From assembly GCA_037783415.1 (NCBI GenBank), contig JAZGTN010000024.1:682001-746000 (forward strand): a DNA stretch of 64,000 nucleotides, written 5' to 3'. The notes below the pieces were generated by a model that searched no databases, was not told the DNA's origin, and saw only the letters and a program-made list of their open reading frames with translations. The stretch comes from Leptasterias polaris (lineage: Eukaryota; Echinodermata; Asteroidea; Forcipulatida; Asteriidae). Shown here piece by piece: positions 14,201 to 23,541 of the stretch; the stretch's first letter is position 1; each line of letters begins with the position of its first letter. The position numbers and the translations under genes were made by a program.

Positions 14201-16094
14201 CCTATCTGAGGGACAAACCAATTATGGTTAATTGTCTTGCTCCAAGACACAGGTGTCAAAGCCGGGACTCAACCCCACTCTCTGCTGATCAGAAACACCA
14301 GAGCTTGAGTTCAGACCGCGATGATGTCCCTGATCAGCTACAATGTTCATTTGAAGAGGAGCCAAACATGGAAAACAGTTTTATAAATGCAGGTTTGATG
14401 ACATATGTTGATTTCATCACAATGTACTTACCATTTCGACAGTGAAGACAGGCTCTTTCCCGCCGGGCTGTATTATTATAGAGACTATTTTACCCTCTCT
14501 ATAACTACTTCCCACGTTACATAAAACAGTCATTCCTGTGCAGAACTCGCCAAAACATTCCATTTTATCTGGCCGATATGAAGACTTCAGTTTATGGAGA
14601 TTTTCTTCTCCACATGGCGCAGGGTCAAGTCTGTCAGTGTCACAGGGGATAAGCTTTTGCACACTTACAAAGAGTGCGGAGTCCTGAGGGGTGCTGAAAA
14701 ACCGCTTCTTTTGAAATTCACCATCGGATGCCCCTTTCCCTTGGTATTCCTTGTCCTGAAAGAGAGGGATAACTTTATTATAAAGCTAAAGAAACAATTG
14801 AAAGGCACGTTGTAATGTTTTCAACTAAATATTGTTTATCAAGTAATATTTGAAGCACACTAAGGGAAACAGCGTCCCTTGTTTTATTACTTGATATTTC
14901 AAATAAGAAGTCACATCTCTTTAAGGTGATCCCTCTGCTGCCGCTTCCCAGGTTGTATCGTAAACTTGGGTGTGATCCCTGGCTATACGGCAGTTACAGG
15001 AATACATGGCTTATGACTAGCACCCCAGAATAGACCTTATGCATATGACGTCATTTGAGTAGGGCGCCCTCGCCTAGAGGTCAAAAGGAAGCCGTTCAAA
15101 AAGTGACCCCTCTGCTGCCGCTTCCCAGGTAGTATCGTAAACTTGGGTGTGATCCCTTGCTATACGGCAGCTAACGATTGTATGGCCTCTGAGTAGCACC
15201 TCAATCACTTGATCAATTAGGGAGAAAACCAATATTAGAGCTAGATGGCTCAGTTGGTAGAGCACCAGCACAATCATCTGGAGATGCCGGGTCAAGACCC
15301 GCTCTTGTCAAATTTTCTTTTTTCAACCCAAAATAAAGTATTGTTTATTAAACCCATCTGTATCTTGATTATGTGAGTTCATATTCAAAACCGTTTTTGA
15401 AGTTGATGGGGTTTTTTGGGGGGGGAGGAAGCACTTCTGCCCCTTGGTGGGAGCTTTATTGAAGAAAATGCTAATTATGCCACTTACTAATTCAACACCA
15501 AAAAAGGTTCCTGTGTCGCATCCAGGTAAGGTGCCAATATAACGTACAACACCTTTAAGTTTTTCCTGGTGTAACTTCACTCGAACTGAGCATCCTTTCC
15601 TTAAACCCAGTGCATAGGTGAGTAACGTTTTGTCCGAGTGAACGTGGTATCGCTGCGAATCTGTCGACAGGGCTCTGAGCAAGTTCATCTCGGAAAGAGT
15701 CACTCCAGCTACTTCAGAGCTTTTACATTCAAACTGCACATCATCACAAAGTTGCGAGACAAGGTAATGGCGGGGGCCACTCTCAAAACCAGTCAAGAGT
15801 GATCCTCGAAGTATCTTCTTGGTTCGGGGGGCATTACGTTGATTGAGTAATGAGCCTGGATTTTGGGCCGTTGCCTCCTTGTCAACAAGAAGTACAAACC
15901 ATATGGTTGACGAAGAGGGGGGTTCATTGTTCATAACATGCTCCCCACGGTGTAGTCTGTCTGCATTAGCTGACCTAATCTCGCTGTGTGACTTCATGGC
16001 ACCAGCTATGCCACTGTACGAAGCATTCGCCATGATGCTACTCTTGAGTTTACAGCCCTTTACATGTTAGTAGACCATGACTCCATACTTCAAC
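1978..16094 (-). CDS. CYLD: CYLD-like protein with two CAP-Gly domains and five tandem death domains (10 exons, 3-prime incomplete)
   Basis: Ten minus-strand exons join in one frame (546+324+121+211+185+255+258+249+315+270 coding nt, at least 911 residues). Order: CAP-Gly 1 (about residues 145-223), CAP-Gly 2 (about 240-330), a basic Ser-rich linker (331-463), then five death domains (463-911). Known: CYLD is a deubiquitinase acting on K63- and M1-linked chains in NF-kappaB and death-receptor signalling, with three CAP-Gly domains and a C-terminal USP domain. Seen here: the CAP-Gly pair, an FVxLVDKE stretch before it, and the linker motifs SEPFFVVNN and HWYSDPELAKDSL, which resemble the CYLD linker. 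Death domains are not part of vertebrate CYLD. The frame stays open at the last donor, so the gene continues past the left edge and a USP domain cannot be confirmed. Alternative: two genes or alternative transcripts sharing exons. Confidence 0.75.
2691..4685. mobile_element. 1995-bp TIR element with TA target duplication (pogo/Tigger-like)
   Basis: The left end CTGTAATTTCCTGCGAATAA and the inverse of the right end CCGTAATTTCCTGCGGATAA form a TIR of about 26 bp that continues as GACGCG. TA dinucleotides flank both ends (2689-2690, 4686-4687), as for Tc1/mariner-pogo insertions. Subterminal CGTCTTAT and GCACCTTGT motifs recur near both ends. No transposase frame is recognisable, so it is non-autonomous or decayed. 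It lies in the intron between death-domain exons 9 and 10. Confidence 0.75.
4269..4352. repeat. Two direct copies of a 40-bp segment
   Basis: Two adjacent copies share GCGCCCTCTGTTG and AAACTCCCTTCA with a few substitutions. They lie inside the TA-flanked element. Confidence 0.7.
4688..5298. other. Intron, nothing recognised
   Basis: AT-rich intron sequence between the TIR element and death-domain exon 9. I see no coding signal or named repeat. Confidence 0.5.
5299..5613 (-). CDS. Exon 9: death domain 4 plus charged tail
   Basis: 315 nt, acceptor GATGTTTAG, donor GTAAGT, phase 1 to 1. The death domain reads VEDRWKVLGECLGLSDAEL, LRMLKLWREL and LRALDECGLDSIANVF. A charged tail (KEHKQRLIDGSDDLHREP) follows and makes this exon longer than its siblings, giving a flexible spacer before domain 5. 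Confidence 0.9.
5660..5812. repeat. 15-bp tandem repeat, about 10 copies
   Basis: The unit GTTCTGAAAGAACCA is repeated with point changes. The unit itself is imperfectly palindromic (GTTCT...AGAAC). It lies in the intron immediately upstream, in gene orientation, of death-domain exon 9. Confidence 0.9.
5813..5954. mobile_element. Hairpin MITE
   Basis: About 140 bp folds back on itself: the left part TCGATTTCACCAAACTCTTC pairs with the right part ending TTTCGTGAAATCGGC. Inside are alternating TTAGGACTAGTCCTA-type palindromes. This resembles a widespread echinoderm repeat, by recollection only. Confidence 0.7.
6060..6365 (-). repeat. tRNA-derived SINE, old copy
   Basis: Read on the minus strand it has a degenerate tRNA head with a B-box-like GTTCGAAGG, then CACTTGTGTCTTTGAGCAAG, and ends in the TATATAAGAACC tail. 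It shares these blocks with the better preserved copies at 57935-58312 and 63053-63419. Confidence 0.65.
6390..6638 (-). CDS. Exon 8: death domain 3
   Basis: 249 nt, acceptor GATCTACAG, donor GTACGC, phase 1 to 1. It encodes DTDWKVLAQCLGMSWNDI, YQMLLLWRKRQ and LKKTGLQDLASDLV. This is one of the most canonical death domains in the array, with Trp, the hydrophobic core and the MLLLW motif all present. Confidence 0.9.
6850..6945 (+). repeat. tRNA-like sequence (SINE head or tRNA pseudogene)
   Basis: GCTCTAGTGGTAAAACA resembles an A box and D arm, and GTGGGTTTGAATCCCACC is a good T arm with a B-box consensus. The acceptor stem is not convincing, so this is a tRNA-derived repeat rather than a working tRNA gene. 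Confidence 0.55.
7058..7315 (-). CDS. Exon 7: death domain 2
   Basis: 258 nt, acceptor CTTGTAG, donor GTAAAA (weaker than the others), phase 1 to 1. Core signatures: CRPLGFNLNFSDAQLDWME, then RMMLGTWR and LSRALHNCGLRRLELKV. The usual Trp in helix 1 is absent (KCRPLG), so this domain is more divergent. Confidence 0.8.
7470..7745 (-). repeat. tRNA-derived SINE, degraded copy
   Basis: It contains the family blocks GAAGTGTCTTGCTTAAGGAC and CCAGAGCTTGAGCTCGGTG in the same order and orientation as other minus-strand copies, but the T-arm region is deleted. Confidence 0.6.
7850..10340. mobile_element. 2491-bp hAT-type element with 8-bp target duplication
   Basis: The left end CATGGGCGTCAATCC and the inverse of the right end CAGGGGCGTCAATCC form a 15-bp TIR with one mismatch. 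Both are flanked by the exact 8-bp repeat ATCATGAC (7842-7849, 10341-10348), the target-duplication length of the hAT superfamily. No transposase is recognisable, so it is non-autonomous. It carries nested repeats (9300-9690 and a G17 tract at 9998) and two related GC-rich subterminal blocks (9700-9830, 10190-10330). It lies in the intron between death-domain exons 6 and 7. Confidence 0.85.
9300..9690. repeat. Dispersed echinoderm-type repeat nested in the hAT element
   Basis: The first half (AACATTGGTAAGAG, then ATGCTATAGTTTTAGAGAAA) matches 48715-48885. The second half (GACCGATTGAGCTTAAACTT and AGTGAGGATACTGGTCTTTG) is related to the end of the copy at 35590-35900. It is non-coding. Confidence 0.6.
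10555..10809 (-). CDS. Exon 6: death domain 1
   Basis: 255 nt, acceptor AAATTAG, donor GTATGT, phase 1 to 1. It encodes one death-domain-like fold: IYRDWRTIAFNLYLTNEDL for helices 1-2, then TEQMLRIWLKR and ACNLHDLAKEL for the last helices. The DW-xx-A-xxL and MLRxW signatures are typical of death domains. The exon joins in frame to the CAP-Gly/linker exon above it. Confidence 0.87.
10810..11551. other. Intron with a SINE fragment
   Basis: The stretch 11380-11455 carries the SINE-head blocks CCAGAGCTTGAGTCCGGTG and CGCTTGACCGCTCAGACAAG in minus orientation. The rest shows no recognisable feature. Confidence 0.5.
11552..11736 (-). CDS. Exon 5: Ser/Lys-rich linker with CYLD-like HWYSDPELAKDSL motif
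   Basis: 185 nt, phase 2 to 1, donor GTGCGT. Two nearby AGs could be acceptors; only the one at 11737 (AATAG) keeps the frame open, as the other gives immediate stops. It encodes FDVLEDSTMLSS, a KGKSSLVNKIKGKFSSK basic patch and SAHWYSDPELAKDSLSDKG. The WY-acidic-AK-SL pattern resembles the TRAF2-binding region of CYLD; that link is inference. Confidence 0.72.
11737..13127. other. Intron, nothing recognised
   Basis: Between exons 4 and 5 of the minus-strand gene. Short open frames are present but none has paired splice sites with domain-like content. Confidence 0.45.
13128..13338 (-). CDS. Exon 4: Lys/Ser-rich linker
   Basis: 211 nt, acceptor CCTAACAG, donor GTAAGG, phase 1 to 2. It encodes a low-complexity basic linker containing KASEPFFVVNNRQKKVS and SDDLYSRESSPDF. 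SEPFFVVNN resembles a short segment in the linker after CAP-Gly 2 of vertebrate CYLD (inference by eye). No folded domain is evident. Confidence 0.75.
13584..13704 (-). CDS. Exon 3: second half of CAP-Gly 2
   Basis: 121 nt, acceptor TTTTAG, donor GTAAGC, phase 0 to 1. It encodes SGSDMNEPGYQGSYSVKP and then KYLGVEDIIPQDLVENKF. The GVEDIIP stretch sits where the end of CYLD CAP-Gly 2 has a similar DIIP. The Gly-rich GKNDG loop of canonical CAP-Gly is degenerate here (NEPGYQGS). Confidence 0.82.
14105..14335 (-). repeat. tRNA-derived SINE, degraded copy
   Basis: It contains GTCTTGCTCCAAGACACAGG, CGGGACTCAACCCCACTCT and TCAGAAACACCAGAGCTTGA, matching the head region of the SINE family in minus orientation. 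Confidence 0.7.
14432..14755 (-). CDS. Exon 2: end of CAP-Gly 1 and start of CAP-Gly 2
   Basis: Acceptor TCTCTTTCAG, donor GTAAGT; 324 nt, phase 0 to 0. It begins DKEYQGKGASDGEFQKKRFF, which with GVEL from exon 1 restores the CAP-Gly signature (GVELD, GKGASDG, then RFF and ALFVSVQKL). A second CAP-Gly starts around CTGMTVLCN and reaches FTVEM at the exon end. Splicing inside each CAP-Gly domain argues for a genuine gene rather than a processed copy. Confidence 0.9.
14922..15171. repeat. Pair of direct repeats, about 70 bp, 179 bp apart
   Basis: CTGCTGCCGCTTCCCAGGT, then ATCGTAAACTTGGGTGTGAT and CTATACGGCAG occur near 14935 and again near 15112 with few differences. They lie in the intron between exons 1 and 2. 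Confidence 0.85.
15236..15309 (+). repeat. tRNA-like sequence, probably a tRNA pseudogene or SINE head
   Basis: TGGCTCAGTTGGTAGAGCA is a near-perfect D arm and A box. A plausible anticodon arm follows, and then CGGGTCAAGACCCG, where the T loop has lost the TTCRA consensus. The degenerate T arm and poor acceptor pairing argue against a working tRNA. Confidence 0.55.
15488..16094 (-). CDS. Exon 1 (coding 15488-16033): N-terminus and first half of CAP-Gly 1
   Basis: The acceptor TTTTACAG lies at 16095-16102. An in-frame stop lies between it and the ATG at 16033, so that ATG is the first usable start and the remainder is 5-prime UTR. It encodes 182 residues beginning MANASYSGIAGAMKSH. CAP-Gly begins near residue 145 with GCSVRVKLHQEKLKGVVRY and reaches GTFFGVEL, where the donor GTAAGT cuts in phase 0. 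The region resembles human CYLD around its first CAP-Gly domain. Confidence 0.88.
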
Positions 16095-16102
16095 CTGTAA
16101 AA

Positions 16103-18540
16103 CAAACAGGCCGTTTTTTAAAATAACAATGAATAGCTGTTCACAAAACTGACATTAACATGTTGATTATGATTCCAACAGACAATCAATCGGAGTATTT
16201 CTATTTATAAAATTGAATTTTGATAATTATTCTAATCATACATGAACCTTGAGTGCTTTTAGGGGATATCAAAAAGGTAACATCAGAAGTGTTTTTATAA
16301 ATTGGTGACATGATGTTTAGTGTACAATAAACCTTTCGAGCAAGGTTGTTCACATAAATGTCGACATGAAGTGAACTGTGTTCTCCTGTAACGGGGTCTT
16401 CTAGTATGGCAGGTAGGTAATGCGATCGTACCTTTGATGAAAAGAATTCTCTTTTTATCAAAGTTACTAGCAAACCTTAGTGAAGTTAAAGCAACTTCAA
16501 ATGTTGCTTTGAAACTTGACAAAATTATTCCCTGATGAAAAACAAGGGAGCAGTTGAGTAACATTAGTGTTTAAAAACAAAGCAACCATTCAAGGCTTGT
16601 ATCTTTTTTAATTGAAAGTTTGCAGAAACATTAAAATTTTGTAGCAATAGTGTTTACATAATTTGTAATATTTCCAGTACAAGTAGCCCACCTGATTGTC
16701 CCTATTGAAATTTGTATTCTTAGTCTACATGAAATAGTGTAAATCTGTAATTAAAATGGATGGCAACAATCTGGTTATTAGGCCTAGGTGGACCCTATAA
16801 CATTGCCACAGATATGGGCCTACTTGAATAAGGATGGACTCCCTAGTAACATTACTACAGAGGAAGGACGCGACAGCATTGCTCTCTTCTGTTTTTTTAT
16901 AAGACATTTTAATAGCAACGTCACAGCCCAAGTTTTGGCCAACCAAGGTTGGAAGACAATGGAAAGCCATAAATGCAAAGCAAAAACAGATAGCCATACA
17001 ATGTAGTTTGTAACAATGTTACACAAATATTCAAACACAGTGTTAAATTTGTTGAAAGACAAAGTGACCAATCATGGGATGTATCTTTTTAAATGAACTG
17101 AGTGAGGTGGTGAAAATACAAATTGACGAATGAAGCAAAATTTACGCAGTCTGCAAACTGACAAGAATGCAGCGCTCATCCAAATTGTGAGTTCTTGATT
17201 ACATAGAAGTCAAGAAAAAAATTCATAAATGACACAAAAAGAAAAACTTTTGACTAGAAATCATGGTATTCCTTATCCTCTATAAATGACAAATCTTCAG
17301 ACGAGGTGATAATACTGCAGTAAAAATGAGCGAGAACAGGAGAAGATCTCTGAAACTTAAAGGGGCTGTGTCATCTTGATCAAAGCAAGCGTATTGCTGT
17401 ACATGGAAATATGATCTCTCACCCAATTCACCTGCACGCCCTCCCTGTATCATATCTATATCACATCTAATGATCATGACCACAGAGCCCCTTTAAAGCA
17501 TCATTAAATGGGCAGGAGATAAGAAACACTCAAAAAAACAACAACATGAGAACAAAAATTAAAGTCCGACTGTTAGGCCTACTTTATTGTCACACTGGGA
17601 TAGTACCTTCCTTGTACAAACCCAGGTATGATTTTGTTTTGGGTTTCTTGTGATATTTTCCCCAACTATGTATAAATTATGAAATAACCAGACCTGCCGA
17701 ACCGCCATGAAATGAAAGTCTACATTTTATCTCATTTTTAAAGTAGTGCTCCTCGCTTTTAACTTCATTGTCTGAAGCTAATACATATCTCTATAAGTCT
17801 ATGACGAGACAGGTCAAATAAGCCTACGGCTTTCTACCATAGTACCAACCCAAGACTAATACTAGCAAGCAAAATTATTACATTTGAAATACAAACCCAC
17901 ACACCCTCATACATGTATGCCTGTGTATTAAACAAAGGAGGGTAACGTTCATTAGAGACATGCGAATTGCGAAATAGTAATTGTCTGTGGTGGCTGAGAA
18001 AGATTATGTGAGAAACTTGATCCCTTGCAAACTATTGGCACCAACAAACTCGGCACATGCACAAATACAAAATTATATGCAATCATGGCAATGATCCTTG
18101 GCTAAATCAAATGTAAATCACCATGATACTTGAATAATGATAGGCCTTCTCCATGTTAGTCGGACTTCACCTGGACCATGTGAAAAGGACCACCGACAAT
18201 GGACCACAGAGGCTTAGTGGTCGCAACTGCCCCCTACTGACATTCTCTGCTTCTGTTTGCGCTTTTGTAAATCAAAATATAGAGAAAGCAAAGTATTCCT
18301 CATTTATAATTGTTTTTATGTACATCTATGAATTAGCCAGGCACCTTGACCCTTCCCGCATTTTATTGAAGAAAAGGGGCCGAGATTGCTTGTGCCGAGT
18401 TTGTTAGTAGAAAATAGTTCGTACACTACAGTGCCAACATTCTTGGTGCCGAGTTTGCAAGGTGCCGAGTTTGTGGGTTTGGGTGCCGAGTTGGCGAGGT
18501 ACGTACGTGGTCGGTGTGCCGAAGTGTCGGTCCGGTATTC
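16103..18540. other. Probable first intron or upstream region; GTGCCGAGTT motif cluster
   Basis: I see no convincing exon. Near 18392, 18446, 18462 and 18483 the motif GTGCCGAGTT recurs, and an inverted copy lies in GGCACCAACAAACTCGGCAC at 18037-18056, suggesting a decayed TIR element. The remainder is AT-rich. Confidence 0.4.
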
Positions 18541-19700
18541 CATGAAACTAGTTTATTTTAAAACAAGGTTGCGTTTATTTCAATTTTCCATGCAGTATTG
18601 TGCAAAAAAGTAACAATCTTGCACAACGTTTGAATCAATTTTAACAGTGTTTTTTTCCTTCTGAAACATACCGTGTAAATCTCCGATCACCTCCATCTTG
18701 GAAATTCCCCGTTATAAAGCAGATTACTACGTAACACAACGACGTAAGGTTAAAATGAGGGGAAGCCCCGTGTACGACAAAAGAGGGCGCACGCCTCTGA
18801 CTCTAGGTGGCGCTCTTAAACATCAACTCTTGGGCACGTGTCTTGAGGGAAGAAAACCCTATGAACATCCATCCAAGCACAATTCGTGTTGCCTATAATT
18901 ATAAGCCTGTAAAACATCTCGTGAAATTACTCTGTGTTGTTTCAAACATATACCGCTCGACTACCAGCGCAAATGTACGTGGAATAAAAGAAATAAGTGA
19001 TTGCATGATTCTGCATGATAGTGTTACATCTTTGCTAAAAATCTCTCCAGTGTGGCGCCTGTACACCTTGGAAACTTGAGCAGACGGAAAGCGGCACGAC
19101 TCTCCTCAATGCTCCACAGAATCCCGCCATGGCCAGGCTGCCGTCCCGGCAGGACTTCTTACAACGGGTCACACGCCAATCACCAACTATGACACATCAA
19201 GGCCTTACCAACTGTGCTCCGCAAACACTGCTTTAAATACTCGTATTTCCCTCAAACAGTTGAGACTGGAACACTACAGTAACCACCATACATCATATTA
19301 ATATAGACCCCCATCACGGACAATAACTTGAAGGAGCCATTATCACCTTAGAAGCAACTAAAAACTACACCATGCACACCCACTCTTCTTGTTTGGCTCT
19401 ATAGTAGTAGTAAGAGCGTTGAGAATATAGATCCAAATTCTGAGTCAATTGGGACGGCCGCCTCTGTACAACTACCAGACTACAAAACAAAGTAACCGTC
19501 AAACTGAAAGTTGTAACGACTTACAAGGTCAACTCGTCTCAAGTCAAGGTCAATGGTTTAACTTTAAAGCCATGGGGAAGGTAAGAATTAATGCGAAAGT
19601 TTGCTTATTACTAGATTTAAAAGTGTTGCTTTCTCCTCACGAGCAGTGGCGTATCTAGACATTCACGGTGGGGGGGGGGGGGGGGGCAGGCAAGCGGGGC
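18541..19700 (+). repeat. Segmental duplication block A, copy 1
   Basis: Parallel to 32795-33500. Shared stretches include GTGCAAAAAAGTAACAATCT, GACAAAAGAGGGCGCA and AGCAGTGGCGTAT. Copy 1 carries an extra segment (about 19140-19575) absent from copy 2. It ends in a G17 tract (19670-19686). Confidence 0.85.
18672..18710 (-). promoter_or_regulatory. kappaB-like site next to a possible short first exon
   Basis: On the minus strand GGGGAATTTCC (18700-18710) matches the NF-kappaB consensus. It is followed by ATG at 18696 and eight codons (MEVIGDLH), then the donor-like GTATGT at 18666-18671. The duplicated copy near 32950-32990 keeps the same peptide with one synonymous change but lacks the kappaB site. 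The frame does not continue into the exon at 16094, so if it is an exon of the minus-strand gene it would act as leader or uORF. Speculative. Confidence 0.3.
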
Positions 19701-21064
19701 AAAAACATTTTGATTATTTTATTTTGGGCGATCGAGCTGCCCGTGCGAAGAAGAGTGAGCCTATGTATAAACATTTCCCGTCCTTCTGTCCGTCCGTGGT
19801 CCGGCCGTCCGCATTCATTCCTCCAGTCGGCCCTCACCCATCCTGAGTCCCTTTCTCACTCACATATAGGCAGTGGTCAAGTGCATACAAGTTTGTTGAT
19901 GTCCCCACCCCTAACATTTGTTGATCAAATTGTTTTCTATTTAGTCGTCTTAAAACGCTCCATAGCCTCAAGTCCTGCCAGCCCTTGTTCATAGGTTTTC
20001 CTATTTTCAATAAATTATTAAGAAGATGAACTTTTCTAGAGACTTATTACAGTTATTTCAGTTTCTAAAAACAAACTTACAGACTGCCAGACAAACTCTA
20101 GTGTAGGCCTAAACAAGTTTTGTTTCCAGAAAGTCGTAGTATTTTAAAAATACGTTCAATTGTTCCAATGTGGTCTCCCTTTCGTCCCTGAACCCTGAAG
20201 GGACATAACTTACAAATAAAAGTTAACGATTATAAGGCCTATAACTTAAGGTGTCGTTGTGCAAGATTTGTTTAAGTTGCCGCAAAAACTTGAACGTTGA
20301 CACGGCAAATGCTCGGATCCGAATGCTCGATGTTTATACACAAGCGTATTGATCACTACGGTTGTCACACGGGAGTTCAGACAACTCGTCCGTCGGACTG
20401 ACTCGACAGTCTGAAAACGTCGACGGGTCCCTAGATATTGAGGGGGCACTAACAAGTATACCTTTGGTTTTCAGAAGCGCTCGATTGTTTTATTCCTATT
20501 GAAATGTAGATTTAAACAATAAAACTAACATTTGAAAATTTCGCTTCAAAAGGTGGTCGCGTTTTTGCGATATCGCCGATTTTTTTTGGGGGGGCATAAA
20601 ACCTGATTAGTCTTACTTTTTCCATTAACCACATTACTTCGAAGTGAAATGATTCTCAAAATGCTTTATACAATCGAAAGCTGCTGCATACTATTACTTG
20701 TAACAAAGTTGTTTGTTATTGCCATATTATACCAAGAGTGATTACCAAACATAGCAAGATAGAAAAAGAAAAAAACAAAATCAATGACTCCGTAAACGGT
20801 AGTACATAAAAGTGAAAGAAGTCAAGGTGGGCTCAATACGCAAACTATCAGGTAAACCGTTCAACAAAAAGGAACCATCACACATCGTAACATTCAAATG
20901 CTTCTTTTGCCTTTCTCAGTCCAACTTCAGGCACACACAACCCATTACTCTCTGCTTTTCTGGTGCACTAATAATTATGCCTTGAACTATTTTGTAGCCG
21001 TAGGAGAAAATAAGTCGCACTGATAGTTGGGGGAGTAATTACCATTAATGGCATTATGAACTAA
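19700..21064. other. Intergenic, nothing recognised
   Basis: No supported exon or element. Several short open frames overlap each other without splice context. Confidence 0.4.
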
Positions 21065-21740
21065 TTACATTTTTTGAAATTTCCATCTACTTTTGATAGA
21101 AACCCATCTTAATTTCCAGAAGACAAAATCAGTAGGGGTCCGAGGGTCAGCTTGCAGTATAAAGCCTCCAATTTTCTTTTGCAGTTTGATCAGATTATCT
21201 TTGTGGTTGGCGTTACAATTTGACAAAATGTGGTTGAACCAAGGAGTTGGCAAGCAGTCTAGAGCTTTGTTCAGTAATAAGAATGAGACGTAGTCGCCAA
21301 GGCAAGCTTTGAATTAAATTTTCTTTAAGTAAATTCAATATGATCGTTCCAGTCTAGAGATATTGATCCAAGTGAACGACCAATTATTTAAAACAATAAC
21401 ACATTCCAGAATGTCGTTATTAACTTTGATTTCCATGGGTATATGTTAACCGTAGCAAGTTTTTGCCTAGTCCATAAACGTATACTTAATCTTGGTATGT
21501 GTTCAAAATAAGTCTATTTTTTCAACCACACGCTAACTCTATCCAGGTCAGCATTAAGACATGTTTCGAATTCGGCTGAATTCGTACCGCTGTACATAAT
21601 TATCGTATCATCAGCATACATCATTACTTGACCTGTAGCTACATAATTGGAAAGGTCGTTTACAAACAATGGTTTAGAAACACTAGCTAAGTACCCGTGA
21701 GACAGGTTTGAAAGTACGTGGATGTTGGGGGTACACATGA
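21065..21740 (-). pseudogene. LINE reverse-transcriptase remnant
   Basis: Minus-strand fragments contain FVNDLSNYVATGQVMMYADD, with the YADD polymerase box, then a thumb-like CLNADLDRVSVWLKK. A second piece reads RPWFNH-like followed by KLQKKIGGFILQADPRTPTD, typical of the region after the RT domain in CR1/Jockey-type elements. Stops and frameshifts separate the pieces, so it is inactive. Confidence 0.75.
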
Positions 21741-23354
21741 GAAAATAGGAGAAGTAGAAACAATTGAAACAGTGATCATAACAATTAGTGGTTTTTGAAT
21801 TAATCAAGGCGAACTACGACTGAGGAAAATGTTTGGGGAGAAAGATTGAAGGTTTGTAATCCTTGGCATGTTGAATGTTTGAAGGGGAGCAAATTGTATG
21901 AAAAAAAAAGATATTGGCAATTTGATGGCAGTAAAAAGTGGAGATAGAAAGGGATAGTAATTTGTAAAATTATGGCACGTGAATCTATAAAAGATATACA
22001 TATAAAAGGAACACAGTTGGTATTGTAGTTAAAGGCATTTAGGTGTAAAAGTAGGAAATAAGGTCAAGTACTTTGAAAACAGTGTTCTCAAGAGCCACTG
22101 TTGTTAGTGCAGTGCCAGTAGTTTTGGTTCAGTGGTTTTAAAAACCGGAAATACAAACTAGGAGGGGCATTTTGGGGGTGTAAATTTTAGTTGCTGTTGA
22201 TGTATTCATGACACTACTTTGTGGGCTATGTGAAAAGGGGAGTATAACCGGTGATGTAGAGGTAGATTGAACACAACTTAATCAATAATGAGAGGATACA
22301 TTGTATGAAAAAGAAAGTTTATTGGAAACATGGTGGCAGTAAAAAGTGGATGTATATACAGTTTACAGTTAAAAACAGCGAAAGTTATTAAAGGGTTTGT
22401 GTTTATATGTTGGGCTATTCTGTCTAAAATAGTGATGAATAATTGAAGTTAGGAAAAAAGGGAAAGAAACAAAGTTTATGGCAGCTGGGTTCTTTATGTC
22501 ATACACTTGTCTACAGGAAACTAAGTTGCTGTCTTTAAAGTAGAATTGGTTTAAATTAATAAATTAGTCCTGGAAACAGTATGTGGGTTTTCATAAAAGC
22601 AAAGTTGCAATGGACCTAAAACTTATGAGAGTTTGCTATATGAACAGTTTGTGCGGGCATCTGTGTGACGTTGTGCATCTTTTTGTCTCTGTGCTGGGAC
22701 TGCTTCAGTTTCATCCACATTCAAGTTTTTGTGGTAGTTGCTTTGGGCTTGTTAATGGTTGTTGTGGAAGCTGAATTTGTTTAGCTTTATGTTTTTTGGC
22801 TTTTGGTTGATTAGTGAAGTCCTGAGAAATGTTACGTTTACTGATGGGTTTTTATTGGATAATGGATGCTATTGTTCAGTGGTACCGTCTATCGAATCAA
22901 CCTCGGTTGGGTATGACAGGTTGTCGAACTACAAAAAAGTGTAACAACAAACACATGACGTTCACGTCGAACTACTTACGTGAGACATATGAAGAACTAG
23001 CGTGCATCTGCTCAACGCCTTTCACAGCGACCTGTTTAACACGGGAAAATCCCTTCAAATTCACGCACTCGAGAGACTTTTTCCTCCGTTACAGAAAAGT
23101 GTTTTTGTTAAACTTGCTACGTCGCTCGGCATTTGAAAGTATGTGTATTCCTCTTTCTAAAGAGTATAATTTCCATTTAAATATGAGACGTCAAAGACGG
23201 ACACTTTTTGATTTAAAAAAGTCTATTTCTTCTGAAATTTTCACTTTTATATGGAGGTCATGCCACATTTGGTCATTTTTCCAGGGGGTTGTCACACTAA
23301 ATTGAATGGCAAACTCGCTAGCAAGCTCCGGCGCAGAAATGTACGTCGCACTGT
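21741..23354. other. Intergenic, nothing recognised
   Basis: AT/GT-rich sequence without supported exons. The segments GTATGAAAAAAAAAGATATTGG near 21896 and GTATGAAAAAGAAAGTTTATTGG near 22303, each followed by a GGCAGTAAAAAGTGGA block, indicate an internal duplication about 408 bp apart. Confidence 0.45.
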
Positions 23355-23454
23355 TTATTAAAGAGCGGTTAAAGGATGCTCTCAAAATTGCACTTAATGC
23401 CTTTTTATGGTCGAATATACATCGTAGTTACCGGTTAATAATTATTTTACACAT

Positions 23455-23541
23455 AACATTTCCTTCTTTCCAAGAACAGTGAAACTTTGGAACTCGCTCC
23501 TAGGTGTGGTGTCGGCCGCCCCAAATCTAGAGGCCTTCAAG

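Noticed and set aside
15236..15309. Functional tRNA gene
   Set aside because: The D arm is good but the T loop lacks TTCRA and the acceptor stem does not pair well; it is better explained as a tRNA-derived repeat.
16201..16473. Minus-strand frame containing VRSHYLPAILEDPVTGEHSS as an exon
   Set aside because: The phrase looks protein-like, but no acceptor/donor pair gives a frame that enters the exon at 16094, and no family is recognised.
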